64,000 bases of DNA from RH-AL1 sp964235705 (GTDB lineage Bacteria > Pseudomonadota > Alphaproteobacteria > Rhizobiales > Beijerinckiaceae), in assembly GCA_964235705.1 (NCBI GenBank), contig CAXSDP010000009.1:1-64000 (forward strand). Direction: 5' to 3'. Positions 1 to 7,377 of the stretch are shown in pieces. A model generated the notes under the pieces. That model did no database searches, had not been told where the DNA came from, and saw only the letters and a list, made by a program, of their open reading frames with translations. The position numbers were made by a program, and so were the translations under genes. Within the stretch, counting starts at the first letter, position 1. Each line of letters starts with the position of its first letter.

Positions 1-189
1 GAGTGGCGTGCTGGCAAGGTGGCGCGGGGTGTGCCCGCGCCGATGGCGGACGCCCTGCTCGGCATGTACCAGGCGGCTCGCCGGGGCGACTTCGCCGCGG
101 TCGACCCGACGCTCGGGGCGTTGCTCGGCCGTCGCCCGCGAACGATGCGTGACGTGCTCGCCGCCACCCTCAAGCCCATCGAAGCCTGA
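1..189 (+). CDS. NmrA-type NAD(P)-binding oxidoreductase, C-terminal fragment
   Basis: An open frame runs from the window edge to a TGA at 187-189 with no start inside the window. It encodes about 62 residues that include MADALLGMYQAARRGDFAAV and a segment LLGRRPRTMRDVL. This arrangement (ADAL, Tyr, then a LLGRxPR tail) is typical of the last 60 residues of NmrA-like or atypical SDR reductases, which bind NAD(P)H with an N-terminal Rossmann fold. The fold itself lies outside the window, so substrate and role cannot be judged. Codon use matches the host genome. Confidence 0.6.
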   Translation, partial: EWRAGKVARGVPAPMADALLGMYQAARRGDFAAVDPTLGALLGRRPRTMRDVLAATLKPIEA

Positions 190-275
190 GCGGACCCGGA
201 AACCCGGAGCGTCGACGTCGCGAGCGCGTCGGCTGTTCAATCGATGATCCCGGCCCCGATCGAGTTTGGACCCCA

Positions 276-1412
276 ATGCACCTCGTCGTCCTCGGCCTCA
301 GCCTGTCGTCGTCCTGGGGCAACGGCCACGCCACCACCTACCGCGCCCTGCTCCAAGCCTTCGCCGCGCGGGGGCACCGCGTGACGTTCCTGGAGCGGGA
401 CAAGCCCTGGTACCGCGACCACCGCGACTTCGCGTCCGCGCCGTACTGCGAGCTGATCTTCTACGACTCGCTCGACGAGCTGGAGACGACCCATCGCGAC
501 CTCCTCGCCGGCGCCGACGTCGCCCTGGTCGGCTCCTACGTGCCGGACGGCGTCGCCGTCGGCCGCATCATCCAGGCGAGCGCCAGGGGGCTGCGCGCCT
601 TCTACGACATCGACACGCCGGTCACCCTGGCGAAGCTCGCGCGCGGCGACCACGAGTACCTCGCGCCGGAGCTGATCCCCGGCTACGACGCCTACTTCTC
701 CTTCACCGGCGGCCCGACGCTCCGGCACATCGAGCAAACCTACGGCTCGCCAGCGGCGCGCGCGCTGTACTGCTCCGTCGACCCTGCGCGCTACCACCCG
801 ATGGCGACGGAGCGGCGCTTCGACCTCGGCTACCTCGGCACCTACAGCGACGACCGCCAGCCGGTGCTGGACCGGCTGCTGATCGAGCCGGCGCGGCGGT
901 TGCCGCACCTTTCCTTCGTCGTCGCCGGCCCGCTCTACCCCCGCACGATCGACTGGCCGGCCAACGTCCACCGGCTCGACCACGTGCCGCCGCCCGACCA
1001 CGCCGCCTTCTACAACGGGTGCCGCTGGACGCTGAACGTCACCCGCGCCGACATGGTCGCCGCCGGCTGGTCGCCGTCCGTCCGCCTGTTCGAGGCGGCG
1101 GCCTGCGGCACGCCGATCATCTCCGACCGCTGGGACGGGCTCGACGCACTGCTCCAACCCGGCCGCGAGATCGCCCTGGCCGACGACGCGGACGCGGTGG
1201 TGGCGATCCTGGGCCGGACCGGCGAGGACGAGCGGCGGGCGATGGCGGCGCGGGCGCGCGAGCGAGTGCTGGCCGAGCACACGGCGGCGCACCGCGCGGC
1301 CGGCTTCGAGGCCGACCTGATGTCGGCCATGGCCGACATCGCGGCGCGGGCGGCATCGCCGAGCCCCGACACGCAGGTGCGCCCTTGTCAGCGAACCCCG
1401 ACACCGGGGTGA
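276..1412 (+). CDS. CgeB-like glycosyltransferase
   Basis: A 378-residue protein starting MHLVVLGLSLSSSWGNGHAT, the usual N-terminus of CgeB/spore-maturation-like glycosyltransferases (GT-B fold). The N-terminal half has the LLQAFAARGHRVTFLE segment of a first Rossmann domain. The C-terminal half carries SPSVRLFEAAACGTPIISD, matching the nucleotide-sugar binding motif in which an E precedes ACGTP. It probably transfers a sugar to a small acceptor or surface glycan in the cytoplasm; donor and acceptor are unknown. The last dozen codons run into a tandem repeat (1386-1468), so the natural C-terminus was probably altered by the repeat. In related genomes CgeB-like genes can lie near inositol synthase/methyltransferase clusters such as the one at 6380-9808, a link that is inference only. 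Confidence 0.75.
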   Translation: MHLVVLGLSLSSSWGNGHATTYRALLQAFAARGHRVTFLERDKPWYRDHRDFASAPYCELIFYDSLDELETTHRDLLAGADVALVGSYVPDGVAVGRIIQASARGLRAFYDIDTPVTLAKLARGDHEYLAPELIPGYDAYFSFTGGPTLRHIEQTYGSPAARALYCSVDPARYHPMATERRFDLGYLGTYSDDRQPVLDRLLIEPARRLPHLSFVVAGPLYPRTIDWPANVHRLDHVPPPDHAAFYNGCRWTLNVTRADMVAAGWSPSVRLFEAAACGTPIISDRWDGLDALLQPGREIALADDADAVVAILGRTGEDERRAMAARARERVLAEHTAAHRAAGFEADLMSAMADIAARAASPSPDTQVRPCQRTPTPG

Positions 1413-1468
1413 GACCGTGTCAGCGAACCCCGACACCGGGGCGTGACCATGTCAGGGTTCGCCGACAC
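1386..1468. repeat. 32-bp tandem repeat with an inverted third copy
   Basis: TGTCAGCGAACCCCGACAC occurs at 1386 and 1418, giving a 32-bp period with CCGGGG following each copy. A related copy in inverted orientation lies at 1449-1468. Each core has TGTC...GACA ends. The first copy overlaps the stop codon of the glycosyltransferase gene. No other copy was noticed in the window. Confidence 0.8.
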
Positions 1469-1795
1469 CGATCGCGTTGTACGACGTGCCACTCCCTCAG
1501 CGCGAGGGGTCCGACGCCGACGGGCGAAGGATCGCCCCGCCGGGCGCGAAACGCAAGCCCGGCGGCGAGACGCGTTCCGCACCTTCGCACCGGTGGGAGG
1601 CGCGGGCGTGTGCGATGGGGCGGCGGCACGGGCGGAGACACGCGGAGACACCTCGGACCCGGGTGGGGCCGGCCGGACGCGTCGATGGACGATGACCGCG
1701 AACCCCGCCGTCCCCGCCCTGGTGCCGCGGTTTCCGCAGGGAGATGTTCTAATTGACAAACCCAGGCGTAGTTTTTTGGCAAGGCGCCCTTGCGC
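1413..1795. other. gene-free stretch before the tRNA-like halves
   Basis: About 380 bases with no convincing coding frame: the open frames present are Arg-rich shadows. A TTGACA hexamer at about 1754 could be a -35 element for the RNA that ends at 1863, but no good -10 is visible. Confidence 0.5.
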
Positions 1796-1863
1796 TACGG
1801 CGGGCGATTACTAGATCTGCTTCAAACCGCGCGTCGAGGGTTCGAATCCCTCCGGCTCCACCA
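1796..1863 (+). tRNA. 3' half of a tRNA or tmRNA-type RNA (T arm, acceptor strand, CCA)
   Basis: A perfect T arm is present: stem GAGGG (1836-1840), loop TTCGAAT, stem CCCTC (1848-1852). It is followed by an acceptor 3' strand CGGCTCC (1853-1859), discriminator A and encoded CCA (1861-1863). The U at position 70 matches the G3-U70 signature of alanine tRNA and tmRNA. The sequence before the T arm does not fold into a normal anticodon or D arm, so this is only a half gene. It could be a relic, or the acceptor piece of a permuted alphaproteobacterial tmRNA; I did not find the tag-coding piece nearby. Confidence 0.5.
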
Positions 1864-1868
1864 TTTGG

Positions 1869-1904
1869 GGGGCTGTAGCTCAGGGGTTAGAGCGGCGGCC
1901 TCCA
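1869..1904 (+). pseudogene. 5' half of a tRNA-like sequence, broken at the anticodon
   Basis: GGGGCTG (acceptor 5' strand), TA, and a D arm GCTC-AGGGGTTA-GAGC (1878-1893) look like a normal tRNA start. The next bases GCGGCCTCCA resemble the first half of a tRNA-Trp anticodon arm with CCA as anticodon, but the following bases do not pair and no T arm follows. The break coincides with the edge of the low-GC islet. The 7-nt acceptor strand can pair fully (two G-U wobbles) with the acceptor 3' strand at 1853-1859, only five bases upstream of this half. Confidence 0.5.
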
Positions 1905-1907
1905 TTC

Positions 1908-1939
1908 CAGGGCGGATGAGCAGTAGCTTGTCCGCCCTG
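1908..1939 (+). terminator. 9-bp perfect stem-loop at islet edge
   Basis: CAGGGCGGA (1908-1916) and TCCGCCCTG (1931-1939) are perfect inverted repeats around a 14-base loop, followed by ACTTTCTT. It could terminate transcripts arriving from the tRNA-like region, or be a recombination-site hairpin. Confidence 0.5.
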
Positions 1940-1959
1940 ACTTTCTTCGGAGAAATTGC

Positions 1960-2274
1960 GTGGAGCAACACTGGAAGCCAATGCTTGACGACGACGGTGA
2001 GCCAATTCCCGTTGTTTACACTTTCGATGTATTCGACGAGTACGAGCAGCAGGTAGGGAAGTCGACAGAACAGATTGAGACAAAGCCTGTTTTAAATCGC
2101 GTTTTAAAGGGAGAAGCGCGAAGAATTGCAGCTGAGTACATTGCAACTTATCCAGAATGCGCGCCGTGGTTTAAGTGGTTCGTTAGCATAAACTCTACTG
2201 GCACCACGGCAGAATCAGTAGAACAAGAGCAAGGATATTACTTTCTTGACCTCGTCAATCACAATATTTGTTAA
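1960..2274 (+). CDS. hypothetical islet protein (104 aa)
   Basis: I do not recognise this protein. It is a soluble, acidic 104-residue product with a GTG start at 1960 (an ATG at 1981 is an alternative). It begins with an Asp/Glu-rich stretch and then a helix-like segment RVLKGEARRIAAEYIATYP. No signal peptide or membrane segment is visible. Base composition is far lower in GC than the genes at 276-1412 and 4088 onwards, pointing to recent transfer with the rest of the islet. It is transcribed convergently to the PIN operon, with a 70-base gap to that operon's last small frame. Confidence 0.6.
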   Translation: MEQHWKPMLDDDGEPIPVVYTFDVFDEYEQQVGKSTEQIETKPVLNRVLKGEARRIAAEYIATYPECAPWFKWFVSINSTGTTAESVEQEQGYYFLDLVNHNIC

Positions 2275-2345
2275 TTGTCTTCGCTTATCTCGATGTTTTC
2301 GGATTTTTTCCTTTAGGCGGGGCAGCCGCCTTGTTGGTGGCTAGG

Positions 2346-2447
2346 TCAGCAAGGTGAGCGTTTGAAGCGATCCTTGTCTTCATCACAACCAAATTCCTTA
2401 GCTAACTGCACAAATCTATCGTAGCTAGAATTTTCCCTGTCCTTCAT
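2346..2447 (-). CDS. 33-aa small protein coupled to the PIN nuclease gene
   Basis: A short frame whose ATG (2447-2445) overlaps the PIN gene's stop as ATGA. It encodes MKDRENSSYDRFVQLAKEFG followed by CDEDKDRFKRSPC. The product is charged and predicted helical. The four-base overlap repeats the overlap between the first two genes of the operon, which argues that it is translated. I know no confident family. Its RF(V)xLAKEFGCDED pattern resembles short tails seen on small helical partner proteins, but that is an impression only. Confidence 0.5.
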   Translation of the reverse strand: MKDRENSSYDRFVQLAKEFGCDEDKDRFKRSPC

Positions 2448-2983
2448 GGCCCAATTCCAACTAGTGGAAACGATGCCGAGATTATCGGAGGCGGAAGAGG
2501 AAGACTCTCAATACCTACCATCATAATGCCGGTTCCCGCAACAAGAGCTCTTAGATCATCATCATTCGAGTAAATGACGCTCACCCCATATACTTTTGCT
2601 ATTGCCACAATTTGACGATCTACTTTAACTTTCTGCCACGTTCCAGTAGCTCCAGCCTTCTTTCCTAATGGCGAAGATCTTGCTTTGTTTGTCATTATTG
2701 CGGCTTCGATAGCGCAAGAACTATCGAAATCCCTTATCTCGAAACACCGTGATCTTGCAATCCGCGAAACGTAAGCTGAAGCTTGACTACCCGATGGAAC
2801 CAACGCCTCACTCAAGGCTGGAGTGGCAATAACAATCTTGTCCTTATTCGCGCTTAGATTTTTTATAAGAAGGTCAACTCTGCCCTTTGGATCAGTTACG
2901 GGTTGATTGTTGACAACCACAGGCACAGGTGTTGGCGACATTGCCACCAACAAGACAGTTGTATCAAAGAGAACTTTCCTCAT
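2444..2983 (-). CDS. PIN-domain ribonuclease-like protein
   Basis: A 179-residue protein with the spacing of PIN nucleases: Asp7 in LFDTTVLL on the first strand, Glu59 in TPALSEAL, Asp122 in KVDRQIVAIAK, and Asp141-143 in YSNDDDLRAL before the last helix. PIN domains are Mg2+-dependent RNases found in VapC toxins and some defence proteins. This one is longer than a typical VapC (about 130 residues) because of an insertion after strand 1 and a Pro-rich tail. It overlaps the upstream 247-aa gene by ATGA and the downstream 33-aa frame by ATGA, so all three are probably one transcript. Low GC marks it as acquired. Whether it is a toxin, a defence effector or a house RNase is not shown by the sequence. 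Confidence 0.75.
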   Translation of the reverse strand: MRKVLFDTTVLLVAMSPTPVPVVVNNQPVTDPKGRVDLLIKNLSANKDKIVIATPALSEALVPSGSQASAYVSRIARSRCFEIRDFDSSCAIEAAIMTNKARSSPLGKKAGATGTWQKVKVDRQIVAIAKVYGVSVIYSNDDDLRALVAGTGIMMVGIESLPLPPPIISASFPLVGIGP

Positions 2984-3723
2984 TCAACGTCGCTTCGGAT
3001 TTCATGCGCTTGCTTCCAAAGGTCAATATCGTTCCAATTACCGCCGTCTATACGCCTCAAGTCGGCAAACACGTCTTCTGGTGTATCCTCGCCCAGCACA
3101 TCAAAGTCTTTAATTCTAAAACTTCTTAGTCCCCAGACGCCATCCGCACTACGCTCCCACCTTCCTTCTCCATAAACGCGAAGGTAGTCAGCATAAATGT
3201 GCTTGCCCAAGCGTTTTGCCATGTCGATGTCGGCAGATGCAGAAGTCCTTACGTCCGCCTCTAATATTGTAATACTAATATCATCGCTTATGCCGCCAAT
3301 CTTAACGACATAGCCGTCTACAAAAGAACTCTGGCCAACCCCCTTAACGCGATTCTCCTGAGGAACACTAGCGCCGGGAAATTCGACCAATCTCTCTCCA
3401 TCACTTCCATCAAACTTGTATACAGCTTGGCTATTGTCTTCCCTTAGTTTCTTGTTAAGGCTACGAGCAGCGCTTAGAGCGGTCACATTAGCTGTACCGG
3501 CAGACACCATCCGCGCACGCTCAGCTATCACCCCGACAAAAGACTCATCGACCGTGTGAACTAAAGCCACGCTTCCTTCTACTACGCCAATAAAGTGAAC
3601 AGCGTCCTGAGAACCAAGCATTGTGGCCAAATCGACCATATACTGAGCGAGTCTCTCCATCGGCAGGGTACTAACGGTATACCCACCGGTTATCTCTAGG
3701 ACGTACTTCTTTGGCTTTACCAT
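2980..3723 (-). CDS. uncharacterised 247-aa partner of the PIN protein
   Basis: First gene of the islet operon. The N-terminal part (residues 5-60) reads like a small alpha/beta domain: YVLEITGGYTVSTLPMERLA, then a helix and VHFIGVVEGSVALVHTV. The middle has a charged helix, and residues 125-165 form a beta-rich segment with VVKIGGISDDISITI. No nuclease, DNA-binding or membrane motif is evident. Sitting directly upstream of a PIN nuclease with an overlapping stop/start, it could be an antitoxin, adaptor or sensor. It is larger than ordinary VapB antitoxins and lacks their AbrB or RHH signature. A weak AGGG lies four bases before the ATG. Confidence 0.6.
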   Translation of the reverse strand: MVKPKKYVLEITGGYTVSTLPMERLAQYMVDLATMLGSQDAVHFIGVVEGSVALVHTVDESFVGVIAERARMVSAGTANVTALSAARSLNKKLREDNSQAVYKFDGSDGERLVEFPGASVPQENRVKGVGQSSFVDGYVVKIGGISDDISITILEADVRTSASADIDMAKRLGKHIYADYLRVYGEGRWERSADGVWGLRSFRIKDFDVLGEDTPEDVFADLRRIDGGNWNDIDLWKQAHEIRSDVE

Positions 3724-3743
3724 CCCTGTGTGTCTCGCGCTTG

Positions 3744-3948
3744 CTACGGGAGACCCAACGGGTCCCTGTAGGTAAGCCTCATCCTGACGATACCACGAAG
3801 CACGATCGTTGTCCTCTCACGGTCGCCGACACCAAGTCGCGCACGGTAATTATACCTAGAATTGAACTCTGCGACGTAGCGGTGCAGCTGCTTCTCAGAG
3901 CAATGCTGGTACACACCCTTCATGCCACGCTTGAACACGCTGTGATAG
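3744..3948 (-). pseudogene. IS1595-family transposase C-terminal remnant
   Basis: About 65 residues, SVFKRGMKGVYQHCSEKQLH then RYVAEFNSRYN and a final RLTYR, match the C-terminal end of IS1595 (ISXO2-like) transposases. The DDE catalytic core is missing. The match stops at an 11-G homopolymer (3952-3962), which marks the break. It sits at the right edge of the low-GC islet and may record how the islet arrived or was trimmed. Confidence 0.75.
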
Positions 3949-4087
3949 GAAGGGGGGGGGGGAAAAATACGTCCATCCAGCATCGCTCGCGGAGGTCAAC
4001 CGTCTCGATCGCCCGCCCTCTTTGGAATGGGCCTCGATCCCTCATCGGCGCAGAATGCGTGGTGCAGACCTTCGAAGGAGGACCACC

Positions 4088-5156
4088 ATGAGCATCCACG
4101 TCGACGGCGTCGAATTCATCGGTTACCTGAACACCCAGCCCGTGTCCGAGATCCACCCGGCGCAGGGGCCGGTCATCGACGTCGACTACGTCGGGCGCGT
4201 CGCCCGCGCCCACGAGGAGGCCGGCTTCGACCGCGCGCTCGTCGCCTTCCACTCGACGGCGCCCGACAGCATGCTGGTGGCCGCCCACGCCGCCTCGCTC
4301 ACGCGCCGCCTCGGCCTGATGATCGCGCATCGCCCCGGCTTCACCGCGCCCACCGTCGCCGCGCGGCAGTTCGCGACGCTCGACCAGTTCAGCGGCGGCC
4401 GCGTCGCCGTGCACATCATCACCGGTGGCGACGACGCCGAGCAGCGCCAGGACGGCGACTTCCTCGCCAAGGACGACCGCTACGCCCGCACGGACGAGTA
4501 CCTCGACGTGATGAAGGCGGAGTGGACGAGCGAGCGGCCGTTCGACCACGCCGGGCGCTTCTACCAAGTCGAGGGCGCCCATTCCGCCGTTCGCAGCGTT
4601 CGCGCGCCGCACATCCCGGTGTATTTCGGCGGCGCGTCGCCGGCGGCGCTCAAGGTCGCCGGCAAGCACGCCGACATCTACGCCCTGTGGGGCGAGACCC
4701 ACGCGCAGGTGCGCGAGATCACCGGCGCGGTCAGGGCGGCGGCGCGCGAACACGGCCGCTCGCCGCGCTTCTCCGTGTCGCTGCGCCCGATCCTCGCCGA
4801 CACGGAGGAAGCGGCCTGGGCGCGGGCCGAGGCCATCTACGAGGCGGCCCGCGCCATCGACGAGGCGCGCGGGGCCGGCCCGAAGGCGGCGCCGGCGAAC
4901 GCGGGCGGCCAGCGCCTGCTGGCCGCCGCCGCGCAGGGCGAGCGGCTCGACAAGCGCCTGTGGACCAAGATGACGACGCTCGCCGGCGGCCGCTGGAGTT
5001 CGTCCGCGCTCGTCGGGACGCCGGAGCAGGTCGCCGACGCGCTCGTCGACTACCATGAGCTGGGCGTCACGACCTTCCTGATCCGGGGCTTCGACCCGCT
5101 GGAGGACGCGATCGACTACGGGCGCGCGCTGATCCCGCTCACCCGCGAGCTGGTCG
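4088..5156 (+). CDS. FMNH2-dependent alkanesulfonate monooxygenase (LLM class), 3' end in gap
   Basis: The product resembles SsuD: residues run from IDVDYVGRVARAHEEAGFD through HRPGFTAPTVAARQFATLDQ and GGRVAVHIITGG to PHIPVYFGGASPAALKVAGK, all classic luciferase-like (TIM-barrel) landmarks. SsuD-type enzymes use FMNH2 and O2 to release sulfite from alkanesulfonates. 356 residues are visible before the N run, close to the family's roughly 380, so only the C-terminus is missing. A strong GAAGGAGG ribosome binding site precedes the ATG. The following gene is a sulfonate-type binding protein, supporting a sulfur-scavenging operon. Substrate preference within the family is not determined. Confidence 0.8.
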
Positions 5157-5256
5157 NNNNNNNNNNNNNNNNNNNNNNNNNNNNNNNNNNNNNNNNNNNN
5201 NNNNNNNNNNNNNNNNNNNNNNNNNNNNNNNNNNNNNNNNNNNNNNNNNNNNNNNN
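5157..5256. other. assembly gap (100 N)
   Basis: A run of 100 N of conventional rather than measured length. It hides the end of the monooxygenase gene and the start of the binding-protein gene. No tandem repeat is visible in its flanks. Confidence 0.95.
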
Positions 5257-6161
5257 CGCTCCTCCCGCTCGCCCTCGCGCTTCGGCCGGCGCTGGCGGCG
5301 GACACGCTGGTCGTCGGCGATCAGAAGGGCGGCTCGCACGCGCTGATGGAGGCGGCCGGCGTCCTCAAGGACGTGCCCTACCGCATCGAGTGGAAGGAGT
5401 TCGCCGCCGCCGCGCCGCTGCTGGAAGCCCTGAACGCGGGGGCGGTCGACACCGGCGTGGTCGGCGACGCGCCGTTCACCTTCGCGGTGGCCTCGGGCCT
5501 GCGCGCCAAGGCGATCGCCGCCGTGCGCGAGGACGAGGGCGGCCTGGCGATCCTCGTGCGCAAGGGATCCCCGATCACCGACGCCGACGGGCTGAAGGGC
5601 AAGGCGATCGCCACCGGGCGCGGCTCGATCGGGCAGCGCCTGATCCTCGCCCTGGCCGAGAGCCGGCACTGGCCGAAGGACGCGGTGCGCACCGTGTTCC
5701 TGCAACCCGCCGACGCCCAGGCCGCCGTCGCGCGCGGCTCGGTCGACGCGTGGGCGACGTGGGAGCCCTACGTGGCGCAGGAGGAGGTGCTGTTCGGCGC
5801 GCGCCGGGTGGCGACCGGCGAGGGCCTGGCGCCCGGACTGACGTTCCAGCTCGCCAGCGACGCGGCGATCGCCGGCAAGCGCGCCCTGCTCGCGGACTTC
5901 ATCACCCGGCAGACCAGGGCGCGGACCTGGGCGCTCACCCACGTCGAGGCCTACGCCGACGCCTGGGGCAAGCTGTTCGGCATCGACGCCAAGATCCCGA
6001 CGCTGTGGCTGTCGCGCGCCAAGATCACGCCGGTGCCGCTCGACGCGACGGTGATCGCCGACGAGCAAGGGACGATCGACCTTTATCAGCGCGCCGGCCT
6101 CGTCGCGAAGCGCCTCGACGCGAAGGGGATGTTCGACGCGAGCTTCGCGCCCAAGCCTTGA
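5257..6161 (+). CDS. SsuA-like sulfonate ABC transporter substrate-binding protein, 5' end in gap
   Basis: The frame enters from the gap within a hydrophobic signal-peptide tail ending ALRPALAADTLVVGD, so only the first 10-20 residues are missing. The mature part shows the SsuA/TauA pattern: GDQKGG at the N-terminus, LNAGAVDTGVVGDAPFTFA, KGKAIATGRGSIGQRLI and SVDAWATWEPYVA. It would capture a sulfonate in the periplasm and hand it to a membrane permease and ATPase that are not encoded in this window. It is paired with the monooxygenase upstream. The gene ends at 6161, and an intergenic palindromic repeat follows. Confidence 0.8.
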
Positions 6162-6200
6162 GGCTGAAGCCGCGTCAGGCACGTGTGCGATCAGCCCCTC

Positions 6201-6304
6201 CGTCATCCCGGACGAGCGCAGCGAAGATCCGGGACCGGTGTCCCCCAATCTCGATGGCTGGGGGACACCGGTCCCGGGTTCGCCTGCGGCGCCCCGGGAT
6301 GACG
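6201..6304. repeat. CGTCATCCCGG palindromic intergenic repeat, copy 1
   Basis: Begins CGTCATCCCGGA and ends CCCCGGGATGACG, with an inner pair GACCGGTGTCCCCC / GGGGGACACCGGTC. The whole element folds into one long hairpin. Two related elements occur at 12583-12715 and 24875-24977. It is a dispersed REP-like family lying between genes. Confidence 0.9.
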
Positions 6305-6379
6305 CCCGAGGGGGAGCGCGCGGTACGGCGGTCCTCGTGGGTCGGATCGCGTCCGTGATCCGGTCCGACCCCCCGAGCC

Positions 6380-7276
6380 TCAGGCCGCCTTCGTCCCATA
6401 CCGCGCGATCATCGACGCGCAGAACTCGGCGAAGGCCGCAGGCTCGCGCGGGGCGCTGGTGTGGTGGGGGGCGATCCCCAAGTGCTCGGGCGTGTAGCAG
6501 AAGGTGATCGTGGTCTCGAAGGGCTCGAGGGCCGCCATCTGCCGGTCGAACCAGGCGAGCGCGTCGGGGCGGAACGAGTCGGCCCAGGACAGGCCGGTGC
6601 GGACGTACGTGACGCCGAGCCGCTTGAACCATGCCACGGCGTCGTCGAGCCGGTGGTCCTGGTAGTGGAACCATTGGCACAGGCCCATCGCCGGCGCGTG
6701 GCGGGCGAAGCGCTCCAGCGAGGGCTTAGGGCTGCCGTCCTCGCGCAGCAGCCCCATCGCGAAATGCCGGTAGTAGGACGAGCCCTCCGCCTCCTTGTGC
6801 CGGGTGGTCGCCTCCCACTCGCGCGGCAGGTCGTAGAGCGAGTACCAGTGGATGCGCGGCACGCGGCCAACGAGCAGCTCGGCCGTGCGGTCGAAGCCGA
6901 ACACCTGCACCTCGTCGGCGCCGAAGGTCGAGACGCCGACCTCGCTGACCCACACCGGCAGGTTCGTCACCGCCCGGATCTCGTCGACCTTGGCCGGCCA
7001 TTCGTCGATCGTCCACAGGTTCCAGTCGAGCGGGAAGCCGTGCACCGCCACCGCGTCGACGTGGTCGAGCACGCCGTGGCCGGCGAGCCGCCGGATGAAG
7101 TGCGGGTCGATCGGCGACATCCCGCCGAGCACCTTCGTTAAGTGCGGGTCGACCGCCTTGATCGCGCGGCAGGCGGCGATCGTCATGGCGGCGAACTTCG
7201 ACCAGTCCGGGTCGATCTCCGGGTCCCAGTGCGACTTGTTGTTCGGCTCGTTCCAGATCATCGCCGCTTCGATCAT
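6380..7276 (-). CDS. beta-xylosidase-like glycosidase, circularly permuted clan GH-A barrel
   Basis: From the ATG at 7276 the product is 298 residues. It opens MIEAAMIWNEPNN, placing the clan GH-A acid/base motif (Glu10 in NEP) at the very N-terminus. The likely nucleophile is Glu112 in VWVSEVGVS. Residues 200-298 (AVAWFKRLGVTYVRTGLSWA ... TITFCYTPEHLGI ... AEFCASMIARYG) look like the barrel half that normally precedes the NEP motif. The order is therefore swapped. The ATG sits one base from the gap, so an extra N-terminal part cannot be excluded. It is the last gene of the inositol synthase operon; the substrate is unknown but is probably a glycoside made by the same cluster. Confidence 0.65.
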   Translation of the reverse strand: MIEAAMIWNEPNNKSHWDPEIDPDWSKFAAMTIAACRAIKAVDPHLTKVLGGMSPIDPHFIRRLAGHGVLDHVDAVAVHGFPLDWNLWTIDEWPAKVDEIRAVTNLPVWVSEVGVSTFGADEVQVFGFDRTAELLVGRVPRIHWYSLYDLPREWEATTRHKEAEGSSYYRHFAMGLLREDGSPKPSLERFARHAPAMGLCQWFHYQDHRLDDAVAWFKRLGVTYVRTGLSWADSFRPDALAWFDRQMAALEPFETTITFCYTPEHLGIAPHHTSAPREPAAFAEFCASMIARYGTKAA

Positions 7277-7277
7277 G

Positions 7278-7377
7278 NNNNNNNNNNNNNNNNNNNNNNN
7301 NNNNNNNNNNNNNNNNNNNNNNNNNNNNNNNNNNNNNNNNNNNNNNNNNNNNNNNNNNNNNNNNNNNNNNNNNNNNN
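7278..7377. other. assembly gap (100 N)
   Basis: The gap lies between the glycosidase start and the methyltransferase end on the reverse strand. No repeat is evident at its edges. Confidence 0.95.

Noticed and set aside
1386..1468. short CRISPR array
   Set aside because: Only two direct copies and one inverted copy occur, with spacer lengths unsuited to CRISPR and no cas genes.
1796..2000. complete permuted tmRNA gene
   Set aside because: The downstream half is tRNA-like (normal D arm) and no ANDN-type tag frame was seen, so only a half-gene call is supported.
2903..3175. forward-strand frames over the PIN gene start
   Set aside because: They overlap two better-supported reverse genes and show no family features or ribosome binding site.
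1930..3950. prophage or integrative element with integrase
   Set aside because: No integrase, excisionase or phage structural gene is present, and no repeat of the T-arm sequence marks a right attachment site. I call it only an islet.
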